Numbered from the stretch's first letter, positions 17,367-25,311 are shown. The stretch: 36,693 nucleotides of DNA from Actinomycetota bacterium (GCA_005884575.1 VAWW01000007.1:1-36693), one strand, 5' to 3'. Numbers and translations: made by a program. The notes: generated by a model from the letters alone, not told the origin.

Positions 17367-17416
17367 GGATCTCGATGTGGTGTCGTTCGCCGGATTCGAG
17401 TCCCGTCGCTCCCGCT
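17367..17416 (+). repeat. tRNA-3'-end-like repeat B
   Basis: GGATCTCGATG at 17367-17377, identical to repeats A and C, then CGCCGGATTCGAGTCCCG and the acceptor-like CGCTCCCGCT to 17416. The T-arm has one weak pair compared with A. It lies upstream of the vapB promoter, so A and B bracket the toxin-antitoxin pair as direct repeats. No 5' tRNA half is found. From 17417 to 17525 I see nothing else. Confidence 0.65.
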
Positions 17417-17525
17417 CCATTCCATGCGGCTTGCGCCGGGGCTCGACCGTTCGGACCGTCGAGGAGTCGGCCCGCTCCCAGAAACGAGCATCGCGCCACG
17501 CCCTGTCGGTTGAAAGCATGACTGC

Positions 17526-17820
17526 TCAGGGCATCAGCGGTTCCCCGGGGAAGCGAACGCCAAAGCGTTCGACGAGGTCGGGGATGCTGGCGGGGTCCAT
17601 TTCGAGCGCATAGCGTTGGCAAAGGTTGCCGAGGGTGGCTTGGTCTGCCTGGGCCACGCCGCCGAGATCGACAAGCTCCGCGAAGAAGCGCTCGAAGCCG
17701 GCGGGCGCGATGATCTCGAGAATCCTGCAGGGCGCTTCCCCGGCGTTCCAGAACGTGTGCCACTCGCCGCGAGGCTTGAAGACAAGTTCACCGGGACCGG
17801 CCTCGAGCACGTCATCGCCT
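17526..17820 (-). pseudogene. Cupin-domain protein, N-terminally truncated
   Basis: From about 17813 down to TGA 17526 the frame encodes the second half of a small cupin: LGDDVLEAGPGELVFKPRGEWHTFWNAG, then RILEIIAPAGFERFF, VAQADQATLGNLCQRYALEMDP and GVRFPGEPL. WHTFWNAG with HTFW carries the C-terminal metal-ligand-type motif. The first cupin motif and about 50 residues before it are missing. The in-frame ATG at 17873 adds residues unrelated to the family, because a TetR remnant on the other strand starts there. An expressed stub is possible, but loss of half the barrel makes function unlikely. Confidence 0.7.
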
Positions 17821-17834
17821 AGCGCGGCCTGACA

Positions 17835-17975
17835 GGCGCGGCCCACCGACGCACACAAGCAGCCCTCGGACACGCGATCGCCTTCTCCACCTGGAAGTCC
17901 CTCGTCCGAGAGCAGCGACTCGACGATTCCGACGCCGCCATGCTGCTTGGTGCGCTCGTGGCTGCCGCGCGCTGA
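17835..17975 (+). pseudogene. TetR-family regulator, C-terminal remnant
   Basis: About 46 codons before TGA 17973-17975 read as the end of a TetR-type ligand-binding domain: AALGHAIAFSTWKSLVREQ, LDDSDAAMLLGALVAAAR. A stop at 17820 and the neighbouring cupin remnant show that everything upstream, including the DNA-binding helix-turn-helix, is gone. The match to TetR C-termini is by recognition of the pattern and is moderate. It meets the truncated cupin head-on within about 20 bases, which marks a rearrangement joint. Confidence 0.5.
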
Positions 17976-18040
17976 GGGCCCAACGATGAACGCGCCCGCC
18001 GAAGGGTTGCGAGAGTCCGTTAAGACCGCCCGCTACTGGC

Positions 18041-18089
18041 GGATCTCGATGGGATGACAATCGCGGGTCGAAGCCCCGTCGCTCCCGTC
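18041..18089 (+). repeat. tRNA-3'-end-like repeat C
   Basis: GGATCTCGATG at 18041-18051, identical to A and B, then CGCGGGTCGAAGCCCCG and CGCTCCCG to about 18089. The T-loop is one base shorter than in A. The preceding bases (CGCTACTGGC) also resemble those before A (CACTACTTAT), so the repeat unit is about 55-60 bases. Together A, B and C divide 16.6-18.1 kb into two intervals. Confidence 0.65.
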
Positions 18090-18161
18090 TCGAGACGCAC
18101 GAAACTTGTCGCCGTCTTCCTACCTCCGCGCCGGTTACCACCGGTCCGGCCGAGCCCCGGC

Positions 18162-19613
18162 CTACGCGGCGACCGGGGTCTCGGAAACGGTCAGGCGGGG
18201 CTCGGGCGCGAACTGCTCGAGCTCCGCGACGCCCTGCTGCCGTCGGCCCGGGATGAACAAGGCCGCGACGGCGCCGACCGCGACGATCGCGGCGCCCACG
18301 TACAGCGCCGGGGTCACACCGTCGACGAAGCTCGGACCCGAGTCGTAGCCGCGGTAGCGCGCGAAGATCGAGGCCAGCACCGCGACGCCGAACACGCCGC
18401 CGAGCTCACGGATTGCGTTGTTCGCACCAGACGCCTGACCCTCTTCCTCCGGCTTCACCGCGGACAGCACGACGTTGGCGACAGGAGCGAAGTACATCGC
18501 CATTCCGACGCCCGAGAGAACGAACGGCGCGACGATGCTCGAATAAGGCAGCGTCGCCGTCAGGATCGCGGCGATCCAGGCGAGTCCGGCCGCCTGCAAC
18601 GCGAGCCCGGCGGCCATGATCGGGCGGCCGCCGATCCTGTCGGACAGCACGCCCGCGATCGGGGCCACGAAGATCGGCATCGCCGTCCACGGGAGGATGC
18701 GCAAGCCCGACTGCAGCGGCGAGGAGCCCTGCACCGTCTGGAAGTACTGCGCGAGCAGGAAGATCGACCCGAACATCCCGAAGAACATGAGCAGAGAGGC
18801 GGCATTCGCAGCGCTGAAGGTCACGTTGCGGAAGAAGCGCATGGGCAGCATCGGCGCCTCCGCACGCAGCTCCCAGAGCACGAACAGCGCGAGGACGACG
18901 ACGCCGGTCGAAAGCGTCAGAGCCGTCTGCGTCGTCGTCCAGCCGACGTCGTTGCCGCGAACGAGACCGAGCACGATCGCGAACAGGCCGGCTCCGGAGA
19001 GCAGCAGGCCTCGCTGGTCGATGCGAGCGTTTGCCCCGTGCGTCTCGTTCAACCGTGTCAGCGCGAGCGGGATCAGCAGCAGTCCGAACGGGACGTTCAG
19101 CCAGAAGATCCACTGCCACGAGATGCCCTGGACGATCGCGCCGCCGACGAGCGGGCCGAGGGCAACGGCGAGTCCGCCGATCCCGCCCCACGCGCCGAGC
19201 GCCAGCCCGCGCCGCTTGGCGGGAACCGCTGCGGAGAGGATCGTCAGCGTCAGCGGCAGCACGATTGCGCCGCCGATTCCCTGGATCGCACGCGCGGCGA
19301 TGAGCTCGCCCGCCGAGCTCGCCAGAGCGGCGGCCGCTGAGCCGAGTGTGAAGATCGCAAGTCCGACCACGAAGAGCCGGCGCCGCCCGAACCGATCGCC
19401 GAGCGCCGCCCCTGTGAGGAGCAGAACGGCGAACGTCAGCGTGTAGGCGTTCACCGTCCACTCGAGTCCCTGAAGGCTCGCGTGGAGGTCGTGCTTGATC
19501 ACTGGGAGAGCGGTCGTCACCACGAGGTTGTCGAGCGTCGTCATGAAGAGCGCGATCGAGGTGATCGCAAACGCCCAGATCGTCCCCGCCCGTTCTGTCA
19601 TCTGGATTTGCAT
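18162..19613 (-). CDS. MFS exporter, DHA2 (EmrB/QacA) family
   Basis: A 483-residue multidrug-type proton antiporter of the 14-helix class. Family signs are MTTLDNLVVTTALP in the first helix, LEWTVNAYTL, motif A GAALGDRFGRRRLFVVG after helix 2, ARAIQGIGGAIVLPLTL and the antiporter motif C-like GGLAVALGPLVGG. The C-terminal half begins with WELRAEAPMLP. ATG 19613 has a full AGGAGG eight bases upstream (in GGAGGAACAGAG), so it is preferred to ATG 19601. The longer open frame to 20027 is a shadow of the divergent gene. It shares its upstream region with a small + strand gene and a CsoR-like palindrome. Substrate unknown. Confidence 0.93.
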   Translation of the reverse strand: MQIQMTERAGTIWAFAITSIALFMTTLDNLVVTTALPVIKHDLHASLQGLEWTVNAYTLTFAVLLLTGAALGDRFGRRRLFVVGLAIFTLGSAAAALASSAGELIAARAIQGIGGAIVLPLTLTILSAAVPAKRRGLALGAWGGIGGLAVALGPLVGGAIVQGISWQWIFWLNVPFGLLLIPLALTRLNETHGANARIDQRGLLLSGAGLFAIVLGLVRGNDVGWTTTQTALTLSTGVVVLALFVLWELRAEAPMLPMRFFRNVTFSAANAASLLMFFGMFGSIFLLAQYFQTVQGSSPLQSGLRILPWTAMPIFVAPIAGVLSDRIGGRPIMAAGLALQAAGLAWIAAILTATLPYSSIVAPFVLSGVGMAMYFAPVANVVLSAVKPEEEGQASGANNAIRELGGVFGVAVLASIFARYRGYDSGPSFVDGVTPALYVGAAIVAVGAVAALFIPGRRQQGVAELEQFAPEPRLTVSETPVAA

Positions 19614-19736
19614 CTCTGTTCCTCCTGCGAGCAATTGGCTGATACGACCAAACTCGCAGCCGAACGGCCGCGGGATAAGCCGGGTGGCTCCCGATCGCCG
19701 GCGCGCTAACCGACGGATCGCGGCCCGTCGCCGCAT

Positions 19737-19752
19737 ATACCCCCTAGGGGTA
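19737..19752. promoter_or_regulatory. CsoR/RcnR-like operator (ATACCCCCTAGGGGTA)
   Basis: An AT-flanked C-tract/G-tract inverted repeat with perfect core CCCCTAGGGG (19741-19750), lying in the divergent region between the MFS exporter (start 19613) and the small gene (start 19845). It resembles operators of the CsoR family (copper, nickel, sulfur or formaldehyde sensors), of the general form ATACCC-N-GGGTAT. No CsoR gene is in the window, so the regulator would act from elsewhere. Confidence 0.45.
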
Positions 19753-19844
19753 CCCGTACCTGAGGGCGCTAGCCCGCTCCACTGCGTTCGCGTGTCGCGA
19801 CTCGTAGCGTCGGCAGGGTAAACGAGCCAAAGGAGATGGAAGCG

Positions 19845-20090
19845 ATGGGGACGCGAACAATCAAGGCAGTCAGCGCGGTGACGGCGCTCGCCGGGGTCGC
19901 GGCGATCACCGGCATGGTCGCGTACGAGCGCGGCGAATCGCACGCGAGCTCCGCCACGGTCCGGTACGCCGTGCATCTCGACGGCCTCGCCGTCGTCGAC
20001 GGGCTCGACCATGTCAGTCGAGGCCACGAGCTCCGGGTCGCCGGGTCGTACGACGGCCGCAGAGGCACCCTCACGATCACGCGCAACTAG
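19845..20090 (+). CDS. Small secreted or membrane-anchored protein of unknown function
   Basis: An 81-residue protein I do not recognise. Residues about 7-25 (AVSAVTALAGVAAITGMVAY) form a hydrophobic segment after a charged start, so it is either an uncleaved anchor or a signal peptide. The rest (about 28-81) is polar with VRYAVHLDGLAVVDGLD and GSYDGRRGTLTITRN and looks like a small beta-rich domain. ATG 19845 is chosen because AAAGGAG (19829-19835) is nine bases upstream; the ATG at 19836 touches that site. It is divergent from the MFS exporter with a CsoR-like site between them and ends 31 bases before a strong hairpin. Coding status rests on ribosome site and composition. Confidence 0.6.
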   Translation: MGTRTIKAVSAVTALAGVAAITGMVAYERGESHASSATVRYAVHLDGLAVVDGLDHVSRGHELRVAGSYDGRRGTLTITRN

Positions 20091-20121
20091 CTCGAGCTGT
20101 GACCCCTACCGGAAGGACGAA

Positions 20122-20147
20122 GCGGGCGGCGCAGAAGCGCCGCCCGC
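20122..20147. terminator. Perfect 11-bp GC-rich hairpin between convergent genes
   Basis: GCGGGCGGCGC, loop AGAA, GCGCCGCCCGC. It lies 31 bases after the small + gene stop and 11 bases after the stop of the - strand membrane protein, so it can end both transcripts. No U-tract follows, which is common in GC-rich actinobacteria. Confidence 0.75.
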
Positions 20148-20158
20148 CCGATCAATGC

Positions 20159-20770
20159 TCAGCCGGCTCGCGCCTCACGCTTCTCGGGCCGAAACAGGAA
20201 GGTGAGAAGGAGCCCGGTCAGCAGCGCGAACACGAGGGCGCCGCCGGCGCCGAAGTTCGGATAGTGCTCCTTCACGTTCCTGCTTATCACGAAAGTGGTC
20301 ACAAGCCAGGCCAGCGCCCAGGCCGGCGGGTTCGCGACCGCCCACCAGAGTCCACCCGAGACCCGTCGCGCGAGCACGAGGCCCTGGAGGACGCCGACGC
20401 CGAGGCCGGTGACGGCGCCCATCAGCGCCAGGTCTCCACGACCGACCCCGTAATCGACGAGCGCCGCACCGGCGGTGAGGCCCGCCGCCATCCCGACGCT
20501 CGTCGCGACGAGCCAAGCCCACCGGACCAACGGTCGAAGCGCCAGCCACTGCGTCGCTCCGATGACCGCGCCTGCGATGAGACCACCGGCGACCGCGGCC
20601 CCGACGCTGTCGATCTTGCCGACGATCACGTTTGCCACATAGCCGCCGATCGGAAAACCAACGAGGATCGCGACCGGCCACGCCCAGCGCAACCGCCTGA
20701 CAGCGCTTGCCGGCACCTCAAGGGCTTGCGCCGTTGAAACAGACTGAGTGGCTACTGAGGTCCCGTCCAT
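20159..20770 (-). CDS. Multipass membrane protein of unknown function
   Basis: A 203-residue membrane protein with no family I can name. After a polar N-terminus (1-27) it shows about six hydrophobic segments: WAWPVAILVGFPIGGYVA, GAAVAGGLIAGAVIGATQWL, WAWLVATSVGMAAGLTAGAAL, LALMGAVTGLGVGVLQGLVLA, WWAVANPPAWALAWLVTTFV and ALVFALLTGLLLTFLF. The pattern of glycine-rich helix pairs with GAxQWLALRP and GxLQGLVLARRV suggests an internal duplication. The ATG (20770) shares one base with the stop of the MMPL gene (TGATG), so it is coupled to it. A role next to the exporter is inference. Confidence 0.75.
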   Translation of the reverse strand: MDGTSVATQSVSTAQALEVPASAVRRLRWAWPVAILVGFPIGGYVANVIVGKIDSVGAAVAGGLIAGAVIGATQWLALRPLVRWAWLVATSVGMAAGLTAGAALVDYGVGRGDLALMGAVTGLGVGVLQGLVLARRVSGGLWWAVANPPAWALAWLVTTFVISRNVKEHYPNFGAGGALVFALLTGLLLTFLFRPEKREARAG

Positions 20771-23064
20771 CAGACGACCGGCACGGGTGGGGCCTCGGGA
20801 GCGTCTTCGTGCAGCTCCGCCTCCACGTTCAGGCGCGGCATCCATTCGAGCCAGCGGGGCAGGTACCAGTTCCACTCGCCGAGCAGCTTCATCGCCGCCG
20901 GCAGGAGCACGCCGCGGATCAGCGTCGCGTCGAGCAGCACTGCGATGGCGAGACCGACGCCGAGCTGCTTGATGTCGAGTGTGCGCAGCGAGGCGAAGAT
21001 CGCGAACACGGCGATCATCACGGCCGCGGCGCTCGTGACCGTGGAGGCGGTCGTGCGGATGCCGCGTTCGACTGCCTGGTCGGTCGGTACGCCCTGGTCG
21101 ACGAGCTCTTTCACGCGGCTGAGGATGAATACGTGGTAGTCCATCGAGAGCCCGAACAGCACGGTGAACAGGAACAGCGGCAGCCAGGTGACGACCGCGC
21201 CGTTGGAGTGGAATCCGAGGAGCCCCTGCAGGTGGCCGTCCTGGAAGATCCAGACGAGCACGCCGTAGGCGGCGCCCACCGAGAGCAGGTTGAGGATGAT
21301 CGCTTTGATCGGAATCACGATCGAGCGGAAGGTCAGCAGCAGGAGCAGGAACGCGAATCCGAGCACGAACGCGAACACGATCGGAGCGCGTGACTTCATC
21401 GTCTGGTTGAAGTCGACGTTCGCTGCGGTGTCGCCGGTAACGGCCTGCTGCGTGCCGGGCGGAAGTGTCGCGAGGACGGGTGGGATCACCTGCGTGCGCA
21501 GGGTTTCGAGCGCACGCACGGCGGTTGCGTCCTGCCCTTCGCCTGCGAGCGGGAAGTCGACCCGCGCGACGGTCTTCGCCTTGTTGACGGAGACACGGAT
21601 CGGCTGGTGGATCACACCGGTCGCGAGCGCGCGCGTCTTGAACTGCGCGTAGGCCTTCGCGAACTGCGGTGTCGTGACGTCGTCGGCCTTGACAACGAGG
21701 TGTGCAGGATCCTGGGAGCCGGGGAACGACGCCTGAATCGTGTCGTAGGTCTTGACGATGCTCAGGCTCTTGGGCAGGTCGGTGAAGCTCAGCAGCGTCG
21801 TGTGGATCCGAAGCACCGGCAGCGCGAGCACGACCAACAGCACCGTCGAGACGGCGACGGCGAGCGCGGGGCGACGCATGGACCTCGTGATCACGAAGCC
21901 CCACAGCCTCGACTCCTGCCGATCGCCCTTGAGCCGTTGCAGCAGGGTTGGGGTCTCACGCAGCCAGACGAGCCAGCGCGGTTCTGCTCTGAACAGCCGT
22001 AGGAAGCGCAGGACGGTGGCGGCGAGCACCTGGCGAAGGCCACGCTCGATGTAGCGGTCGCCGAGCTTGCCCAGCAACGCCGGCAGCACGGTCAGGGATC
22101 CGACGAGCGAGGTGAAGACGACGAGCATCGCCCCGATTCCGATCGAAGTGAAGATCTTCGTACCGGCAAACAGCAAACCCGCCATCGCAATCAGCACCGT
22201 GAAGCCGGAGATCAAGACCGCTTGCCCGGAAGTGGCCGCAGCGCGGAACAGTCCCTCGTGGGCTTCGTGCCCGGCAGTCCGCTCTTCGCGCTCGCGCTTC
22301 AGATAGAAGAGCGAGTAGTCGACCCCGACCGCCATCCCCATCAGCAGGATCACCGACTGGGTCGCATCCGAGGCGTGAAAGGCATGGCTGGCGAGCGCCG
22401 ACAGGCCGACCGAGCCGAGTACGGCCGAGAAAGCAAGCAGTACCGGTACGCCCGCAGCGACGAAGGCGCCGAACGCGAGCAGCAAGATCACGAAGGTGAT
22501 CGGCACCGACAGCTTCTCCGCCTGCTGGAAGTCCTTGTCGATCGTCTTGCCCAGCTCGTGCGTCGCACTCGCAAAGCCGAATTCCGCGATCGTGAAGCCC
22601 GGGCTTGCCTTCTGAAGGTCGGCAACTGCGTCGAGCAGCGGTTGCACCCGCGCGTCGGCCGTATCCAGCTCTCCCTTCATGTCGAACTCGATCAGCTGCG
22701 CGCGCCGGTTCTTCGAGATCTCGCCGGCGGCGCCGGTGCGCAGATTCGCGACCTGCGGCATTGACCGCAGCTTCGCCAGCACGTCCTGCACGGTCGAGCG
22801 AAAAGCGGGGTCAGCGATCGTTCGCGTTGAGGAGCGAACGAGCACGCTCTCCGCTGCCGGCGTCTTGAAGCCCGCGCTCGCGAGGATCTGCTCCGCGCGC
22901 GCTGTCTCGCCGGTCGACTGCTCCGAAGCGGACAACGTGTGCGTACCAACGGTCATGCCGAGCCCGATCGCAACTGCGACGAACGCGATCCACGCTGCCA
23001 CGGCGGTCTTCCAGTGCGCGGCACTCCAACGTGCTGCGCGCGCGGCGAAGTTGTATCGGCTCAT
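20770..23064 (-). CDS. MMPL-family (RND-type) membrane exporter
   Basis: A 764-residue transporter of the MmpL/YdfJ type that uses the proton gradient to export lipids or other hydrophobic compounds. It has the family plan: helix 1 (about 20-38), a first extracytoplasmic domain (40-185), helices 2-6 (about 187-335), helix 7 (about 399-419), a second outer domain to about 560, then helices 8-12. The Asp-Tyr pairs of the proton relay are D249-Y250 in GMAVGVDYSLFYLKRE and D642-Y643 in FGLSMDYHVFILSR. ATG 23064 has AGGGAG upstream. It is divergent from UspA-kinase-regulator genes and coupled to a small membrane protein. The substrate is unknown. Confidence 0.93.
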   Translation of the reverse strand: MSRYNFAARAARWSAAHWKTAVAAWIAFVAVAIGLGMTVGTHTLSASEQSTGETARAEQILASAGFKTPAAESVLVRSSTRTIADPAFRSTVQDVLAKLRSMPQVANLRTGAAGEISKNRRAQLIEFDMKGELDTADARVQPLLDAVADLQKASPGFTIAEFGFASATHELGKTIDKDFQQAEKLSVPITFVILLLAFGAFVAAGVPVLLAFSAVLGSVGLSALASHAFHASDATQSVILLMGMAVGVDYSLFYLKREREERTAGHEAHEGLFRAAATSGQAVLISGFTVLIAMAGLLFAGTKIFTSIGIGAMLVVFTSLVGSLTVLPALLGKLGDRYIERGLRQVLAATVLRFLRLFRAEPRWLVWLRETPTLLQRLKGDRQESRLWGFVITRSMRRPALAVAVSTVLLVVLALPVLRIHTTLLSFTDLPKSLSIVKTYDTIQASFPGSQDPAHLVVKADDVTTPQFAKAYAQFKTRALATGVIHQPIRVSVNKAKTVARVDFPLAGEGQDATAVRALETLRTQVIPPVLATLPPGTQQAVTGDTAANVDFNQTMKSRAPIVFAFVLGFAFLLLLLTFRSIVIPIKAIILNLLSVGAAYGVLVWIFQDGHLQGLLGFHSNGAVVTWLPLFLFTVLFGLSMDYHVFILSRVKELVDQGVPTDQAVERGIRTTASTVTSAAAVMIAVFAIFASLRTLDIKQLGVGLAIAVLLDATLIRGVLLPAAMKLLGEWNWYLPRWLEWMPRLNVEAELHEDAPEAPPVPVV

Positions 23065-23252
23065 GAGCGGCTCCCTGAGAGAAGAAAGACGTGGGAGTTC
23101 GAGACTGCCCGGTTCGGCTTCCGGCTGGTATCGGGTGCGGACCCCATTTCCCGCTCTGCGGAACCAGGCAGAAGATGGGCGCTGCTACCGATGGCGGCGC
23201 GGCGGGGCTTCGCCGATGCTGGAGTCACTCGGACGTTCTCAGGAAGCCGGCG

Positions 23253-23657
23253 ATGAAGACCATCTTGTGCGCTGTTGACGAATCCCCGGGCGCCGCCGAG
23301 GCGGTTGCCGTCGCGGCCGGGCTGAGCAAGCATCTCGGCCTGAGGCTCGTCCTTGCGCATGTCGTCGACGGCTACCGCCGGACGGACGGCGTTCACGCGC
23401 AACAAGGGGGCCAGCGGCTCCTCGAGCGAGTCGCGCGCACGCACAGCCTCGAAAACGCCGCAGATCGCCGAGCAGAAATCGGCGACCGTGCAAGCGAACT
23501 ATCGCGGATCGCCGGCGAGGAGGCGGCGGTGCTGATCGTCGTGGGCTCGCGTAGCCAGTATCGGCGCCGGCGCAGCTTGCTGAGCGGGCTTTCTGCAGAG
23601 CTCAGGAGCACAGCCCCTTGCCCCGTCTTGATCGTCCCGCCAAGTCCGCGGCGCTAG
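23253..23657 (+). CDS. Universal stress protein (UspA family)
   Basis: A 134-residue single-domain Usp. MKTILCAVDESPGAAEAV is the first strand with the nucleotide-binding Asp, RLVLAHVVDG the second, and near the end VLIVVGSRSQYRRRRSLLSGLSAELRSTAPCPVLIVPP gives the VGxRx-GS-like phosphate region, here with SLLSGLSAEL. Many Usp proteins bind ATP; this variant loop makes that likely but not sure. ATG 23253 has AGGAAG (23241-23246) seven bases upstream. It leads a probable three-gene operon with a histidine kinase and a response regulator and is divergent from the MMPL exporter. Confidence 0.88.
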   Translation: MKTILCAVDESPGAAEAVAVAAGLSKHLGLRLVLAHVVDGYRRTDGVHAQQGGQRLLERVARTHSLENAADRRAEIGDRASELSRIAGEEAAVLIVVGSRSQYRRRRSLLSGLSAELRSTAPCPVLIVPPSPRR

Positions 23658-23688
23658 GGTGAGGCTGCCGGACCGCTCCGGCAGTCAC

Positions 23689-24642
23689 ATGCCGCTGTTC
23701 TGGCGCGTCTTCCTCGCAAACGCCACGATCCTGCTCGCAGGGATCCTCGTACTCGCATTCACGCCTCTCAGAGTCAGCAAGCACGCAACGCTGCGCGAGA
23801 TCATCGACCTGCTCGGCGGCCTCGCCCTGATGATCATCGTGAACTGGCTGATCCTGCGACCGCTCTTCCGGCCGCTCGAGCGCCTCGCCGGCCGGATGGA
23901 AGAGGCGGACGTGCTCCGCGGTGGCCAGCGCGTGCCGATCGAGAGCAGCGGAGAAGTCGGCGCGCTCGAGCAGGCCTTCAACACGATGATGGAACGGCTC
24001 GAGACGGAGCGGCGCGAGGCTGGAGCACGTGCGTTGAACGCACAGGAAGAAGAGCGTCAGCGGATCGCACGCGGCCTCCACGACGAGGTCGGCCAAACGA
24101 TGACCGGCGTGCTCCTCCTGCTCAAGCGCCTCGCACAAGACGCCACGCAAGAGCAACACACGGCACTCGGCGAAGCGCAGGCGGCCGTCAAGGCGAGCCT
24201 CGAAGATGTCCGCCGAACCGCGCAGGAGTTGCGCCCGGAGATCCTCGACCACCTCGGCCTCCCCAGCGCGCTCACAAACCTCGCGCGCACGTTCTCGGTC
24301 CGGACGGGTATCCCGGTGCAACGGCAATTCGCTCTCCAGCTCCCCAAGCTCGATCCGAAGATCGAACTCGTTCTCTATCGGGTTGCGCAGGAGGGATTGA
24401 CCAACGCGGCACGACACAGCGGCGCCAACGAGGTCACGCTCACCCTCGAGCACGACGCCGACAGCGTCGTGCTCCGCGTCCTTGACGACGGGCGCGGCTT
24501 CGAGGGCAACCACGCCGAAGGTGGCGGCCTGCGCGGCATCCGCGAGCGCGCGCTGATCGTCGGCGCCGCCGTCGCGATCAAACCCGCACCCTCCGGCGGT
24601 GTCGAGATCCGACTCCAGGTTCCGGTCGCGGCGGAGAGCTAG
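23689..24642 (+). CDS. Sensor histidine kinase, HisKA_3 type with minimal extracellular loop
   Basis: A 317-residue membrane kinase. Helix 1 (about 5-26) and helix 2 (about 38-58) are separated by only some ten residues, followed by a HAMP segment (about 58-110), the dimerisation/phosphoacceptor domain with His131 in EERQRIARGLHDEVGQ, the N-box in VAQEGLTNAARHSGA, and G-boxes LDDGRGFEG and GLRGIRERA. Kinases with such a short loop often sense the membrane or a partner membrane protein. Start: GTG 23659 would add ten residues; ATG 23689 begins just before helix 1. Neither has a clear ribosome site, so coupling to uspA is likely. The cognate regulator starts one base after its stop. Confidence 0.9.
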   Translation: MPLFWRVFLANATILLAGILVLAFTPLRVSKHATLREIIDLLGGLALMIIVNWLILRPLFRPLERLAGRMEEADVLRGGQRVPIESSGEVGALEQAFNTMMERLETERREAGARALNAQEEERQRIARGLHDEVGQTMTGVLLLLKRLAQDATQEQHTALGEAQAAVKASLEDVRRTAQELRPEILDHLGLPSALTNLARTFSVRTGIPVQRQFALQLPKLDPKIELVLYRVAQEGLTNAARHSGANEVTLTLEHDADSVVLRVLDDGRGFEGNHAEGGGLRGIRERALIVGAAVAIKPAPSGGVEIRLQVPVAAES

Positions 24643-24643
24643 C

Positions 24644-25300
24644 GTGCCGATCCCCACGGTCACCCGCGTGCTCGTCGCCGACGACCACGAAATCGTCCGC
24701 AAAGGACTGAAGCTCGTCCTGACCGCCGAACCAGACCTGGACGTCGTCGCCGAAGCCGCCGACGGCGAGGAAGCTGTCAAACGGGCGCTTCAGGACGACG
24801 TCGACCTGGCAATCCTCGATATCAGCATGCCGCGCAAGACGGGACTCCAGGCGGCACACGAGCTCGGGCAGCGACGGCCCGAGCTGCGCATCCTGATTCT
24901 TTCGATGTACGACAACGAGCAGTTCCTCTTCGAAGCCCTCAAGGCAGGCGCCTCCGGCTACGTCCTGAAGTCCGGAGCGGACGACGACATCGTCACCGCC
25001 TGTCGGGCAGCGATGCGCGGTGAGCCGTTTCTCTACCCCGCCGCCGTCCACGCGCTCATCCGCGACGTCATCACGCGCGCCGGCGAGCGCAGCGAGGAGC
25101 TCGAGCTGCTGACGCCACGCGAGCTCGAGGTGCTCAAGCTGATAGCCGAAGGTCACACCTCGAAGGAGATCGCAACGATGCTCGTTCTCAGCATCAAAAC
25201 CGTCGAAAGCCACCGCGCGAACATCCTCGGCAAGCTCGGCATGCGCGACCGCGTCGACCTCACCCGCTACGCGATCCGCCGCGGCCTGATCGAGCCCTAG
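24644..25300 (+). CDS. NarL/LuxR-type response regulator
   Basis: A 218-residue regulator, the partner of the kinase just upstream. The receiver keeps all key residues: D13/D14 in VADDHE, phosphoacceptor D59 in AILDISMP, S87 in ILSMYD and K109 in YVLKSG. The LuxR helix-turn-helix spans about 153-218 with LTPRELEVLKLIAEGHTSKEIA and IKTVESHRANILGKLGM. GTG 24644 follows the kinase stop by one base. Likely targets include its own operon and the divergent MMPL genes, which is inference from position. Confidence 0.93.
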   Translation: MPIPTVTRVLVADDHEIVRKGLKLVLTAEPDLDVVAEAADGEEAVKRALQDDVDLAILDISMPRKTGLQAAHELGQRRPELRILILSMYDNEQFLFEALKAGASGYVLKSGADDDIVTACRAAMRGEPFLYPAAVHALIRDVITRAGERSEELELLTPRELEVLKLIAEGHTSKEIATMLVLSIKTVESHRANILGKLGMRDRVDLTRYAIRRGLIEP

Positions 25301-25311
25301 GACGGCGTCTC

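Noticed and set aside
16612..18089. Complete tRNA genes at repeats A, B and C
   Set aside because: A T-arm and 3' acceptor-like strand are present, but no complementary 5' strand, D-arm or anticodon arm can be found in the 80 bases upstream.
19614..20027. Longer MFS start at 20027
   Set aside because: The extension antisense-reads the divergent small gene and lacks family features; ATG 19613 has AGGAGG at proper spacing.
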